Of a stretch of DNA of 64,000 nt, positions 11,301 through 23,400 are shown piece by piece. The translations under genes and the position numbers were made by a program. This DNA is from Liolophura sinensis. Lineage: Eukaryota; Mollusca; Polyplacophora; Chitonida; Chitonidae. The notes under the pieces were generated by a model. The model saw only the letters and a program-made list of their open reading frames with translations, did no database searches and had not been told where the DNA came from. The DNA is taken from assembly GCF_032854445.1 (NCBI RefSeq), contig NC_088295.1, positions 80,628,028 through 80,692,027 of the forward strand. The letters are read 5' to 3'. Position 1 is the stretch's first letter, and each line of letters begins with the position of its first letter.

Positions 11301-14300
11301 GAAGTCTGTCTGCATGATTACATACATGATCCTCGCTGTTAAGCGCATTACCCAACTCACTACGCATATCTCCTCTAGCTTCTCTTATCTTTGGATGATA
11401 TTCTTGAAAGATGGTGGAGGTTTTTTTTTTATCTTTGTTTTTTTTTTGTGTGTGTTTTTTTTTTTGCATTGCCTGCCTTGTGGAGAGGGTTTAGGCATGC
11501 ACCTGTGTATAATGTTACTGCACATTTTATTAAGACCTTTGCCTTTGGCTTTTATGAATCAGTATGTGATGCACTTCATGACATCACTACCTGATTAAGC
11601 TGAAAGAAGTTGCATAATTTACTACATAGACATTCAACCATACAACTTAAGGTATATCAGCCAAAGTTAACAACACCTTATTTGACCTTAATCAATGAAA
11701 AATATCTATTTTATGGAGAAGGTTAAGCTTAAAATATGTGCATGAACTTGGTGTGATGTTTTGATATTTCTGTCTTTTCATGGTTTTAAAATCATGTGAA
11801 AATGCTTAAGTTTCCTATGGCCAGACTCTTCAACAGGGAGTATTTTATGAACTGTTATTAGATCAAGACAATGTGGTTACATAGCTTGTGTGAATGACAC
11901 CTAACTGAAGTTGTGAATTTTTATTTTTCTATATAAATTTTTTAAATTTTTTTATTTAAATCTAGACAAAAAGAAAAGTTTTCCGAAGTGGATATGATTT
12001 TTTGTTTGTTTGGTTTACATTAGAGGAATCTGACCTGATTTTGCTGTATTCACTGGTTAGAGGTTTGATTGAGAGAGCTTGAACCCTCCTGGGCCTCTTC
12101 TTCTCCTTCTCAAACCTGAATGGTATGTGATGGTGAGCTGTCACATTCCAGCTCATGTTACTGTGCTGGCCTCACACAATGCCAGGCTTCTTCTCACCCA
12201 ACTTTCTCAACCTCATTTCTCATCCTTCCTCCCCATGTCCTTTAGCCAGATCACAGGATGCCTGGGCTAACGAGCTAACGAAGCACAGGTGTTAGGTTTA
12301 CTTTTCTCTTTACCTGAAAATCTGGGTTGGAACTCACTCAGGAAAACAACAAACAGCAGTGGAGCATTGAACTTTTCCAGCATGTTCTTTGCTATTAAAA
12401 TTTTGTATCTTTAGTGATGGGATTGTGTTTATGTCAGCTATAATACTGTAATTCTGTGTAGTGCAGAGGAAAGTGGCTTGAGTCTGCGGACAGATAGTAA
12501 TGTTTGCAAGGCATTTTTCTGCTGGTTTGATAATGGTACCATTGGCAGCCCTTGGGGCCCTCTGTTCAGTCAGACTATTGCAGTCAGACTATTCCAGCTA
12601 TTGCAGTTTTAACATCTGAATCAGGATGTGGTATGGTGTTACTGTAAAGTTAGTTCTAAATTTTTTTGCCTATTTCTTACCTGGTCTAAATGGGTCTCTG
12701 TCAACTTCATAATCACATTACTTGTTATGCTAGGATAGTGTGCTGGTTGTACAGACTTCATACCTGCCAAAAAATGGTGAAATTCTGTTACTCGACATTC
12801 AGAGGCATATTTCTTACAATGTGTATGTTATATTATGCTTTGGAGTGTTTCATACTTACGATATATTAGAGTATGTTGAAAATAACACTTGATATTTAAT
12901 TAATTGATAACACTTAAGTGTTACTTTAAAAGGGTATAAGTACATTTCAAAGTTTTTGTTTGAAGTGTTAAATATTTTGTAGAAAAATTCCAGAAGAAGA
13001 AAAATCCCACTCAGAAGCTTTTATTCAAGTTCTTATACCATTCAGCTTTCTAAAAACAATGTGTGGTTTGGATAAAATTTAATGTATGCAGTTTTCCCAG
13101 TATTGCGGGCACATTTAGTTGAATAAATGATAATGTTATATCGGCATATTATGTGGCTTCTTCTAAAATGCAAAGGTCAGAGAGTGCAGTTATAATTTCA
13201 TGCATAAAGATTCATGAAGTGCAGTAGGGTTAAAAGATAAACATCCAGAGCCTTTACAAATTTATACTGTGCATGTATTACAGTTTTATGTGCATTATTG
13301 GTGAATATGCATGTATGTGCATGTAATAGCCTAAACAGTCAGATGTCCAAAAAATATAGTGTTTATAAGTTTGCCAGAAATATTCTTTTTTTTCTGAAGC
13401 ATAATTTGTTTAAACAGAGCATAAAAAGTTCAATAAAGTCAGTGTTGTAGGAAGTCTGGGTTATGGTGACAGGTGTAAAGCTGAGTGTAGAAGGGTGACA
13501 CACACGCACATTCACACACACAACTGTTGAGCAGAGCTGGGATTATCTCATCTGGCATGCCTCATTTACTCCTCACTGTAAAGGGGATTAAGTATTGTTT
13601 TCATGCTTCACTTACTTTCACAACTTTTTCATGTGCAAATTGTAGATTTGCATACGCATGTGCCTGAATATGCTGGAGTTAATGTGCACGTTGACATGCT
13701 TTAGACCAAGCCCTTTGGGTGTTAGCTGAATAAATACCATAATCTGTCACAGTTTAAAATACAAACTAGCGCTTGAGAGGTCGTGGAAGTTCAGGGGTTT
13801 TTTAAGCTTACCTACAAACATGGACATTGTAGGTGTTATAACTGTGTTTTTTTTTTGGTTTGGTAGTGAGCATGTAGGCCTACTTTCTGACATGTATATG
13901 TAAGGAAGATTGAGAGAAGAGGGCTTAGCTTGGAGAGGAAGGGGAGGTGTTACCTGTGTCAACTGATTATGTATGAAGCTGTGGTAAGCTTGCCCCTCGG
14001 GTGGGAGCAATTCTCACCTGTGATGGAATGTAAGCTGTCCTGTCTGGGTGTGTATGTGTGTAAATTTTAATTCATTGATCAAGGGAATTGTTTTAGATCA
14101 CCTAATGGGTATTATTTCTGCTAATCTCCATTAATTGACCACTCAGCCTACTAATGTGAGGTGTTAGACGGGCTGGCTGACTGGCTCACCAGGCCTCAGC
14201 CAGGCCTTTGTTCTAGTCAGGGACAGGTGTGCCCAGTTTGAATGAGGAGTCAGTTAGTGATCAATACTCCTGACCAATCAGCTTGCCTTTGATCACCGTC

Positions 14301-17300
14301 CCTGCCTGCGATAGGCTGCTCCCTCGCCCTGTTTTTTCACACTCCACTGCAGCCACCTTGCAAGTGTCTGTGCCTCTTGTGATATAATTTTCTTTCATTC
14401 ATCTTTGCTGTTGGATACATCCCAGTGGTACAAATGTCCACTTTGCAGTATCATCCAAAGCTATTCAGTCAATGATTCCTGCCACCTGAATCCAGAGAGA
14501 TAGCTTACTGACTGGGACAGTATATGTCTGTACACTTAAAGGCAGCTGTTACCTTGGCAATGAATGGTCATGTAGGTCTTTACCTGGCTTACTTTTCACC
14601 AGGCATGGTCAGCCTATTCTTTGGTGAGTATAGCATACCTTTTCCTTACACACCCTGCTGAACTATAGCCTCTGTTCGAACTGAGTGTCCATTCTTGTGC
14701 TGAGGGGGATTTCCCTGATAGCCTTCAAGTGGCAAGAAACCTGTTATCACCCTTATGTATTCCAAGTATACTGTTAGTGTTTCAATAATCACATCTTGCT
14801 ACTTCTCTGATCAAAAGAGCCTGTGTTCTAGATCATGGGCATATTACAAGAGCATTACCTGTTTTCTGTGACTCGGTCTGAAAAGCTTGATTCAACTTCT
14901 GTCCCTAAATGTTTCTTTGCTGCCCGAGGGGCGAGAGGTTTAGGGTGTGGGTGCACAGCTGGCCAGCCCCACGTTACTGCCGGCCCTAACAATGGCCCAA
15001 CTCAGCAATTAACTCCTGCCCATTGATGATCACGGCACAGCATCTTTTGATCTCCACTAATATATTCCTGGACAATTCCAACAGCTGAACAATGGACCAT
15101 GAGGCAGGTTTGTGAGGGAATTTTCCAGACTGATTCAAAGCACGCGCCTTGTGCCCATTTTAGCTTGGAGGTGTTGGGGGCATATCTGTGCAGACCCTTT
15201 CACAGGCGTGACCCAAAGCCTGAGGAAAAAAATGCATTATACTGAACACAGAATGCCTGCAAGCTAAATTAAATTACAATATTTAAAAGAATTATTAAAA
15301 ACTTCAAACAAGTTTTTTTGGCGTTTTGCAGCTGTCTTTATTTGCTTACCTCTACCGTAGGTGTCGGTAAACCAGACTGAATAAAAAAAAGAAACAACAC
15401 ATTTCACACATCTTTGTTTAAATAAGTGCATGACTATCAAATCCAATGTCAGACAGCAACCCATGAACCTGCAAACTTGTCGGGGATGTGAGTCATTTTC
15501 CATCAAGAAACTTGTTAGAATATTGCTCTGTGTTGTTTAGACCTGTGCTGGAATGCCAGGGTCCGCATTGCTGAGGGCCTATGGAAAGAGAGACACCCTC
15601 TGCCCCATCCAGACGAACTGCTGTAATTAGATCATGGCTAAGTGTTGTATTTCATTAGCAGATAATTAGTGATGATTGCTCCCTTCAGAGATTTACATTG
15701 GTTACAGCCCTCTTACACCTCAAACCAGACCACAAGCTCTTCCTGTAGAGTTTACACTGTCTGAGACTGGTCATAAAATAATACAGATTTGAAATAATCA
15801 TATGCCAGAAAAGTGACCTTTCCCAAATGAAAATGTACAGTTTGTTCATTTGTGGTACTTTGTTATTCACCTAGATCGAAAACCTTATTAATAAGTTGGC
15901 AAAACTAATCTGAACAAAAATTGCAAGTTAGTGAACTATTGCTCTTCTTCTAACACTCCATTAACTTTGAAAGTAACCATGAAAGTTGGAGAGACTAGTG
16001 CAAAGGACAGTTTAAGGTTAATTTTTATAATTTAATGCCTGAATCAGGATATAGTATATGAATCGCTTTTGCACCACAGTAATAAGATTAAAGACAGTGA
16101 CCTTATATCAAACTTTAATATTTTCATCGTATTAATTTAATGTCAGAATAGGTATCAAATTCTGAAGAATTTCTATCCTAAAGCTGAGTATAAAAACAGT
16201 AAAAATGGATGTGACCTTGTGTTTAATACCACCAATGGGTTCCATCAAATGAACATCAGGATACATTCAGAAGTGAATTGCGCATGGTGAAAAATCTAGA
16301 GTTTGTAATGATCTTTCCTTTAGTCTTGAGTGGTCTTTTCTATTAAGGATTATGGTAGTTGCTTGTAAATACGTAAGCTAGAAAGTGACTGCATTGAAGC
16401 AGGAATTAGTTGTAACTTGTACATTATATAGTGCTTCAGTGGGAGCACTGATTGATCATACCTTGCTAAGTTTAGCCTGTTCTGTTTGTTCTACTTTGCT
16501 ATCTGAAGACTAAAGATTGTCATTGACAGGGTTTATTGAGCAACATAACAAAGATGTCTAGCCGCTATTGTGATATATATATTTCTTAATGTCTGTCTGT
16601 CTGGCCAGGGACAGAAATCGACTATATTAACATTCTTTGTTACTCTGCTGTTAGAGAGATTGCTGTCATATTTATGGTGACATAAGCTGACTTTTATACA
16701 TTCAGTATTATATTGGAGACTTGTTCTCAAGAGGACAGGTTGGATGAATGATGCCTATCAGTATATTATGCTTCTACCTTTGTATGTATACACATTCTCT
16801 TTATAGTGACATAGTTAAATACAGTATTAACATTGTAAGACAATCTTGTACTGGCTGACAAATCTTAGACGTTCCCTTAATTGTAGTGTAAATTAAACTT
16901 TAAATATCTTCCACTTTTCAAGTTCATGCACTGTCTTACATGTGTGTACACGCTACATGCACATCTAGGCTGTAGATACTTTTCCTCTGTATTCTAAAAA
17001 ATTTGTACTTCATGTTCATTATCCATTGGAAATTCTGTGGTCCACATCAGTTTAGTCTTATTTATTCTTGTATAACATTCATGGTTCCTTTTATAATGAA
17101 ACACATTTGGGCTCAAAAGTTTGCAGTTTACTTTGAAGATTTGCTGATGTGCTTCTCTGTCCGTGTAAATGATGAACAATATAAACATAGGTGATATAGA
17201 AATGCTGGCTTTATGAAAAATGCATCTTGGCATGTAAAGAGCAATGACACTAGCCTTGGAAGGACTGGAGAGAATTAACTTTAAATGATGTTTGTAAATT

Positions 17301-20244
17301 TTGATGATCTGTTGATAAGGTTAGAAATGTCTAGCTTTGGTTTAAAGAGTATGTACCATTGATACACCCCACTGGCATATGGAGGGAAAATTTTTCAATG
17401 AAGAGGATTGTGAAGAGGTTAGTAGTAAAATCCTGTCCACTGATGACCTCAGCCCCTTCGGGCTAAAACCCTTTTTCATGTGTGGTTTATTTGTTGATTG
17501 ATCACCCATTCATGTCATTCGCATTGGTCAGTGAAGATGAGATTGACAGTTCACCGGGTACTACTACGGTGATTTTTAGCAAGACGTAGGCAGGTTGTAA
17601 AATAGACACTATTACTTCAGTGTGGAGCTATTGCATTCTGTCAACCTTGCACTAACGTCTGGGTCCATTTCACAAAACTTACATGTACATAACTTACCCA
17701 GCTTATAGTGCCATAAGGCAAGTTATTTACTTGTAAATTTTATGAAAAAAATTCATTAACAAACCTTGGGTTCATATTGGGTAAAAAAACATCAGTCAAA
17801 CATTAAAGTTTTTATATTACTTAAGTTGTTTTGAATAGCTCTGTGATAACATGGAGCTGTAATGTAAAAAGGCACCACACCTTTAATAAGTGAAATAAAT
17901 GAAAGTTGACAAGATCTGCAAGAACAACATCGACTGTTGTGTTAAGACTGCTGGAATTACAAGGAGAGGTCTGTCAGTGTATATATTCAGGGTGAGAGCC
18001 GATACTTCAGGCTTGTCCCTGGGTCTCGGGGCCTCTGGACACTTAGGAATGTGGAGTTGATAACCCAGCCTTGCAAAACCTGAGGGTAGAAGCATGTGGG
18101 CTGTGTGGGTACTCAGTGGGTGCCCTCTGTGAGCCAGGACCAAACTAAAGGGGCCAGGGGTGGTGAACAGACAGGCAGGCTTGTTAATAAGGTTCCAAGT
18201 GAAGTGAAGTGTGCTGTGCTATCTACTGGTGATTTAGATAAGAGGACTATTAAATCCCCCAGGGTATTCCTTCACTATTGTGGCTAGGTACTAAAAGTTC
18301 TGCCTGACTTAGTTGGCAGCTCCCTTGGGCCTTCACTCCCACCATGTCTCAGTTGAGGCATGTTGGCTCTATAGCCCTGGTACAACTGGATGTCATGGTG
18401 TTAGAGAGAGGCAGCCTGTGTTTCTCCGGTTCCAGAAGTTGTCATGAATGTAAGTCAAGATATTTTACTCCAGGGATGTGAAAGTCAAAACTATGGCATT
18501 CTAGTTAAGGGAAGTCCTGAAGTTTCTAATCTCAATTCAGTGGTATGTACAGTAATTTAAAACACAGTGTGTATATTTGATTTATTAAATAATGAAAAGT
18601 CAGAGCAGAGTTTCAGCCAGTTTTGTACTAAATGTAAGACCTGGATGAAGACCATGATGTAATATTTGATAGTCACTCATAATTAATATGTTGAAAAACA
18701 AGAACCCCAGGCTGCAGTGATATGGTACAGTTTCTATGCGGAGCTAGGTGTTCATTAAGAATCTTCATATCATGGGGATTTTTTGTCTTCAAGGAGTTCA
18801 GAGGTAAATTAAGTCCAGTTTTTCTACAGGGTAATTTAGTGCATCTAGGTAGAACAAGCCTTCATGGAGTGTTGTAATTAGGTGTAGGGTTAGCTGCTGG
18901 CCCTCTACTGGGTTCTAGTCGCCCTGTGGGACACAAGTGGAGGGAGAGATGCCAGGGGTGTACAGGGAGGGAGAGAGAGAGAGAGGGGAGACACAAGTGG
19001 ACGGAGTTTGCAGGGTATCTGTAGTTCCTTAACTCTCAAGGACCACACACAACTACCAGCAGAATTACCATCTCTAGGTTTATTTATAAATACTTGGTAA
19101 ATCCTGACTATGGAGTTCTTCATGGAGGTCTATGGGACACCAGGAGGTCGTCCTTCTCTTACATCCCACACCCCAGGCTTCTAACTGGTACACCCAGCCA
19201 GGCATTCCCACCCATCTGGAGACATTTTCCTAGATTGACTGATAATTACTTCCTGCAAACTTACTACATGTATATCCATGGGTGTTTGGTAGGTTCATAC
19301 AACATGCATGGAAAGCCTTCAGTCTATTTCAGCCAAAGCTTTTCACACTCGAACAGCATGTTTAGATAAGACATAAACTTGGAAAATAAATTTTATCTTT
19401 GTGTATGACATTTAAATTGAAATCCCTCCTATACTACTCCTCTCAGTAACCTTTTGTGAAGAGCTTGATGGATGTAAGAAAAAATATAATTCTGATATTG
19501 GAATGGAAGGGTATTGGTTCCTTCCACTCAAATACCTGACTGCCATGGACTGGTACTAGTGCATATTTCTCAGTAAGATGCCAAACCCTAAATAGGAACT
19601 TTCATTATAATAATCTTCAGTTGTTTGAGATTGGATATAATTACCATCTGTTGCAACAAACTTGAGTGTTTTATTATTTTTGGTTGAACATACAACATGC
19701 TTTCAAGAGTTGCAGATATGTCATGTCATCAGTATTGTCGATAGATTGTTATCGTCAAACTAAACGACGATAAACCCCAAGCACTCACTCTCTCAAGCTA
19801 AATATTCAAGAATTAGTGCAGTTTGTCTGTATATTTGTCTGACTATCTTGTTATCATTAAGCTTTTTGATCTCTCCTGTCAACCAATTCACGGGTACTGG
19901 CTTTTGTGAATTATCATTATCATTATCATTATCATGAAACAAAAATGGACTCTGAGTAGAAACTGGTCTCGGTGCACAAAGTATGTTGACTGAGATCAAT
20001 ACGTATGGAATCTGGGAAACTTTCATGTGTAAAACCAAATATAGTGTGTGTTGTAAAAGTACAGATGAGGTAAACTATCAAGGACAGTTTTCATTCAGCA
20101 GGTACAGTGGAGCATGGAATGTCTATACCAAAACCTAGATCTTGCAACTGTTTCGGTGTTGTTTTTAACGTACACCTACACATCAAAAACTCCTTTGAAT
20201 TTTAATGAACTATTCTTGACTCATTATGTGGCTTCTACTTTCAG
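7910..20244 (+). other. Long first intron (12.3 kb), CpG-poor and repeat-poor
   Basis: If the 5' exon is correct, this is a 12.3-kb intron inside the 5' UTR. I find no SINE copy in it, only simple repeats: a CAGA tetranucleotide run at about 10501-10525 and an ATCATT run at about 19909-19935. CpG is depleted and TpG/CpA common. GC-richer patches at 14.1-15.7 kb contain homeodomain-type TAATTA and SOX-type AACAATGG motifs. No internal coding exon is supported. Confidence 0.5.
14090..15700. promoter_or_regulatory. Candidate intronic enhancer block
   Basis: Within otherwise bland intron sequence this block has higher GC patches and several developmental-factor motifs: CATTAATTGACC near 14130, a CCAAT motif in GACCAATCAGC near 14274, two SOX-type AACAATGG sites near 14989 and 15090, two CAGCTG E-boxes, and two TAATTAG sites at about 15624-15630 and 15663-15669. 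This is inference from motif content; such motifs occur by chance in long introns. Confidence 0.25.
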
Positions 20245-20430
20245 AGGAAGCTGCTGTGATTGTGTCAGAGATTACCCTCTGTTTGGAGAATGACGGATAT
20301 TACTCACAGGAGCAGTTCGATAGTGCCTCGCTCAGGTCCTTTGAAACGTCGGAAATCTGAAACTCCTGATGGATTCGTTTTACTCACAGAAGATGAGCCG
20401 TTGGAGCAGGAGAAAAAGGAAAACAATAAT
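20245..20430 (+). CDS. TALE gene coding exon 1 (5' UTR plus residues 1-47)
   Basis: The acceptor CTACTTTCAG ends at 20244. Translation starts at 20290 (GAGAATGAC); an in-frame TGA at 20257-20259 blocks any earlier start in this exon. The encoded 47 residues include a basic RRKS patch after a Pro/Ser-rich start and an acidic EDEPLEQE stretch. The donor GTAAGT is at 20431, phase 0. The last 30 bases are the first unit of a degenerate tandem repeat that continues into the intron. Confidence 0.85.
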
Positions 20431-23400
20431 GTAAGTAAAATTCGGGGGCCGTAGAAAAAGTGAAACTATAACGTTAGTAAAATCATTGAAGCAGAAGAGG
20501 AAGGAAAACAATGTAAGTAAAATCCATGGAGCAGGAGAAACAGAAAAACAATCATTTAGGTAAAAGGAGGAGGCAGGAGAAAAATGTAATTAAGTAATGT
20601 AATTAAAAACTGTGAGGCCGGAGAAAAATGAAAACAAAAGTGTAAGTGAAATCCATGATGCTGGAGGAAAAGGAAAGCAATAATTTAAGAAAAGCCAGGG
20701 ATTTGGCAGTACTCTAAATCCAGATGATAAATTGGGGTATTCTCGGGTATTCGGATATTCGGGTTGACAAGTTGTAAGGAAATAAACAGAAAAGGTAGGT
20801 GAAATGAAGTTAGAAGGGATGTTCTTTCAAAGAATGCTAATTTTGGCCAAGATTGGTTTGAGAAGGAATCATGTTTATTGTACTTCAAACAATTTCATGG
20901 TTTCAGAATAACTGAAAGTAACATGGAGTATACATCCAAATGGAAAGACCATTGGTATAAGACTTAAGTACATACACTTGTTATTGCCCTAAAAGCATTC
21001 ACAAAACTAATTGTGTTCTTGACTGACCAAGTTGTTCAACCAATGACCTTGGCTATGTTGATTTTTGCTGCTTTGAAAAGTTGAAAGTTGCCCCTGTTGA
21101 CAAAATGTGTCATCAAGCCAGAGTACTGATCTCACCCTGGCCTATTGACATTGACTTTGTATGGGTGGGTGGAGAGGAGTGTAGGAGGGAGATGACCCTG
21201 ATGTGTTTTTACAACACCTTAACACATCCTCTGTCAATGTTCCTAGCATGCCAGGCATGGCTCAGGAGGTTTAGCCCTGAAGATCAACTAATACAAGGTT
21301 TGATGCAACAGTTAGGTAATGGAGGCTTCTGCTAGGCTTTATCACCCACAGGAAGTGTGGATAAGAGCAATATCTAAGGCTTCTTAAGATGGCATTAATT
21401 TCTGTAGTGTTGTTGTGCAGTCAAGAGTTAAAGAGTTGTGGAGTAAATAAGGCAATGTGAATGAGTTGTGATTGGAACTGGGTAGATACCTTAGAGAAAC
21501 GATTGGTGAATGACATATGTTGTAACAGACTTTGTTTGTTCTGGGTTTGGTACTCATTCGCTAAGAGAAGAATTTGTGGTGGGGGAGGGGGGAGGAGTGC
21601 AGGCTCCTTGAGTTGGCTTTAGGAGGGGATGTTTGTGGAACAGAACAGTAATTCAGGCCTAATGCTTATTCCCTATTCATCCTAGACTGAACCAGATGAT
21701 GCAAGGAGGTCCAGTGGATTACTGAGCATTGGAACTCCCTTGAGAATGGGTGGGTCGGTATCCAGTTTTAGCCTGATTCCGTCTGACCCACTGGACAATC
21801 ACCCCATATCCTGAACTAGTAACTTGGTCCAACCCTCTTCACTTGTCTAATTCTACTCTAATGAGTTTACTTTAGCCAGGTGCTTTTTCAGTGGCTGGCA
21901 TCCCTCTGTGAAATAGCCAGGAAATTTGGTTGTCAAGGGAACGGGTTGGAGATTAGGGTGTTTAGGAGCATGTAGGCTGGGAAGTTGTGTTTACTTGTGC
22001 TTGTCTACTGACTGGTCTTGCACAGTTAGAAAGGTCACAGCCCTCCTCCCATCAGCAAACATTCCTGCAGACAGTGCCCAGTCAGTGACGACCTTCAGGG
22101 GTGGAGAGGACAATATAGGTCAGCAACAAGTCTCACCAGTTAGCCCTGGGAGAAACACCATTCAAATTATCCACTTGAAAGTTTGATTATCATGTATGTA
22201 CATCCAGATAAAAGAAAATTGCCCCCCCCCCCAACAAATAGGCACTATTCATAGCCAAAACTTTATGTAATGTGAGCTGACTCCCTGATACAGTTATTAA
22301 TAACTTTGTTGATAGGAGTTCTGTGCACAAGGATTATGGTAAGAAAACTCTATACAGGGTTTGTGGTGTGGAATGATCAGATACTTGCACAAGGGAACAA
22401 TCAGGATACACTGTTGAGGCCTCCTATGCCTGCCCCCTTTCAAGCAGGGTTGACTGAGCTATTGTGCATGTTTATTGTGTTCACTTGTGCAATAAGCATG
22501 TACACATGTAGAAAATTTGGGACAGATATTAGTAGTGTTGAATGTAGAATGTTTCATTTCTTTACCAGCCTTTTGGAAAAGTAAAGATATGAGAATGTTG
22601 TTCATTAGATGGTCTAACCATGTGAGAAAAAAGAAAGTCAATATACCTGCAAAAATTGCATATATATTGGCCAAAATGAGCAGACCAGGTGTCGCAAATT
22701 TTGGAAAAAATAGGGTATATATCTACAAGTGAAGGAAGTTTGGCTTACAGCTCTGTTTAAAAGACAGGCTGTTCACTGTTTCAGCTTTTATAGGGCTGTG
22801 TTTTTTATGCCCTCCTGTCAAACTTGCTTGAGTAGGAGTAGCCCTAGGTTCAGGTTGGGAAACCTGACTGTTTTATCTGACATGACATAACCAGGCTCTG
22901 TGTGTATAGCTAGGTCCCCTTAAGTACTCAGGCAAGTGCTGTCAGGTGAAGCTTGCATGGGCTTAGCCCCCAGCTATGCTACTACCTACTGTATTCCTAA
23001 TGTTCTCAACAGGCTCTCCCTTAAACAATACTCACGCAAAGGCCATTGGTGAAGACCTTAGTGTTCCAGGCTGTATTTACCTTGAAATATAACATAAACT
23101 GTCTCTCAGTCTTATTGTTTGGTGGCATTTTTAGTCCCATTTTTTGGCAGCAGAAACATTAGTGTTCAAACCCTCAGTCTGTTCACTAATGGATAGCTTT
23201 ATCTGAAAGGAGTCGCCATTTGCAACTCTGGTGCCACTGAATAGCTCTAAGTCTGGAAAAGTGTTCTTGATAGACTAGTCTGTAATCCAAGGCCTGTCAG
23301 GTCTACTGTTCAGTTGTACTGAGGGACACGTCAATTACCTACAGGCTGTTTGTGACCGAGTCTGGTCCCTGTCGGTCGACTATTGTTCTCTATCAAGACC

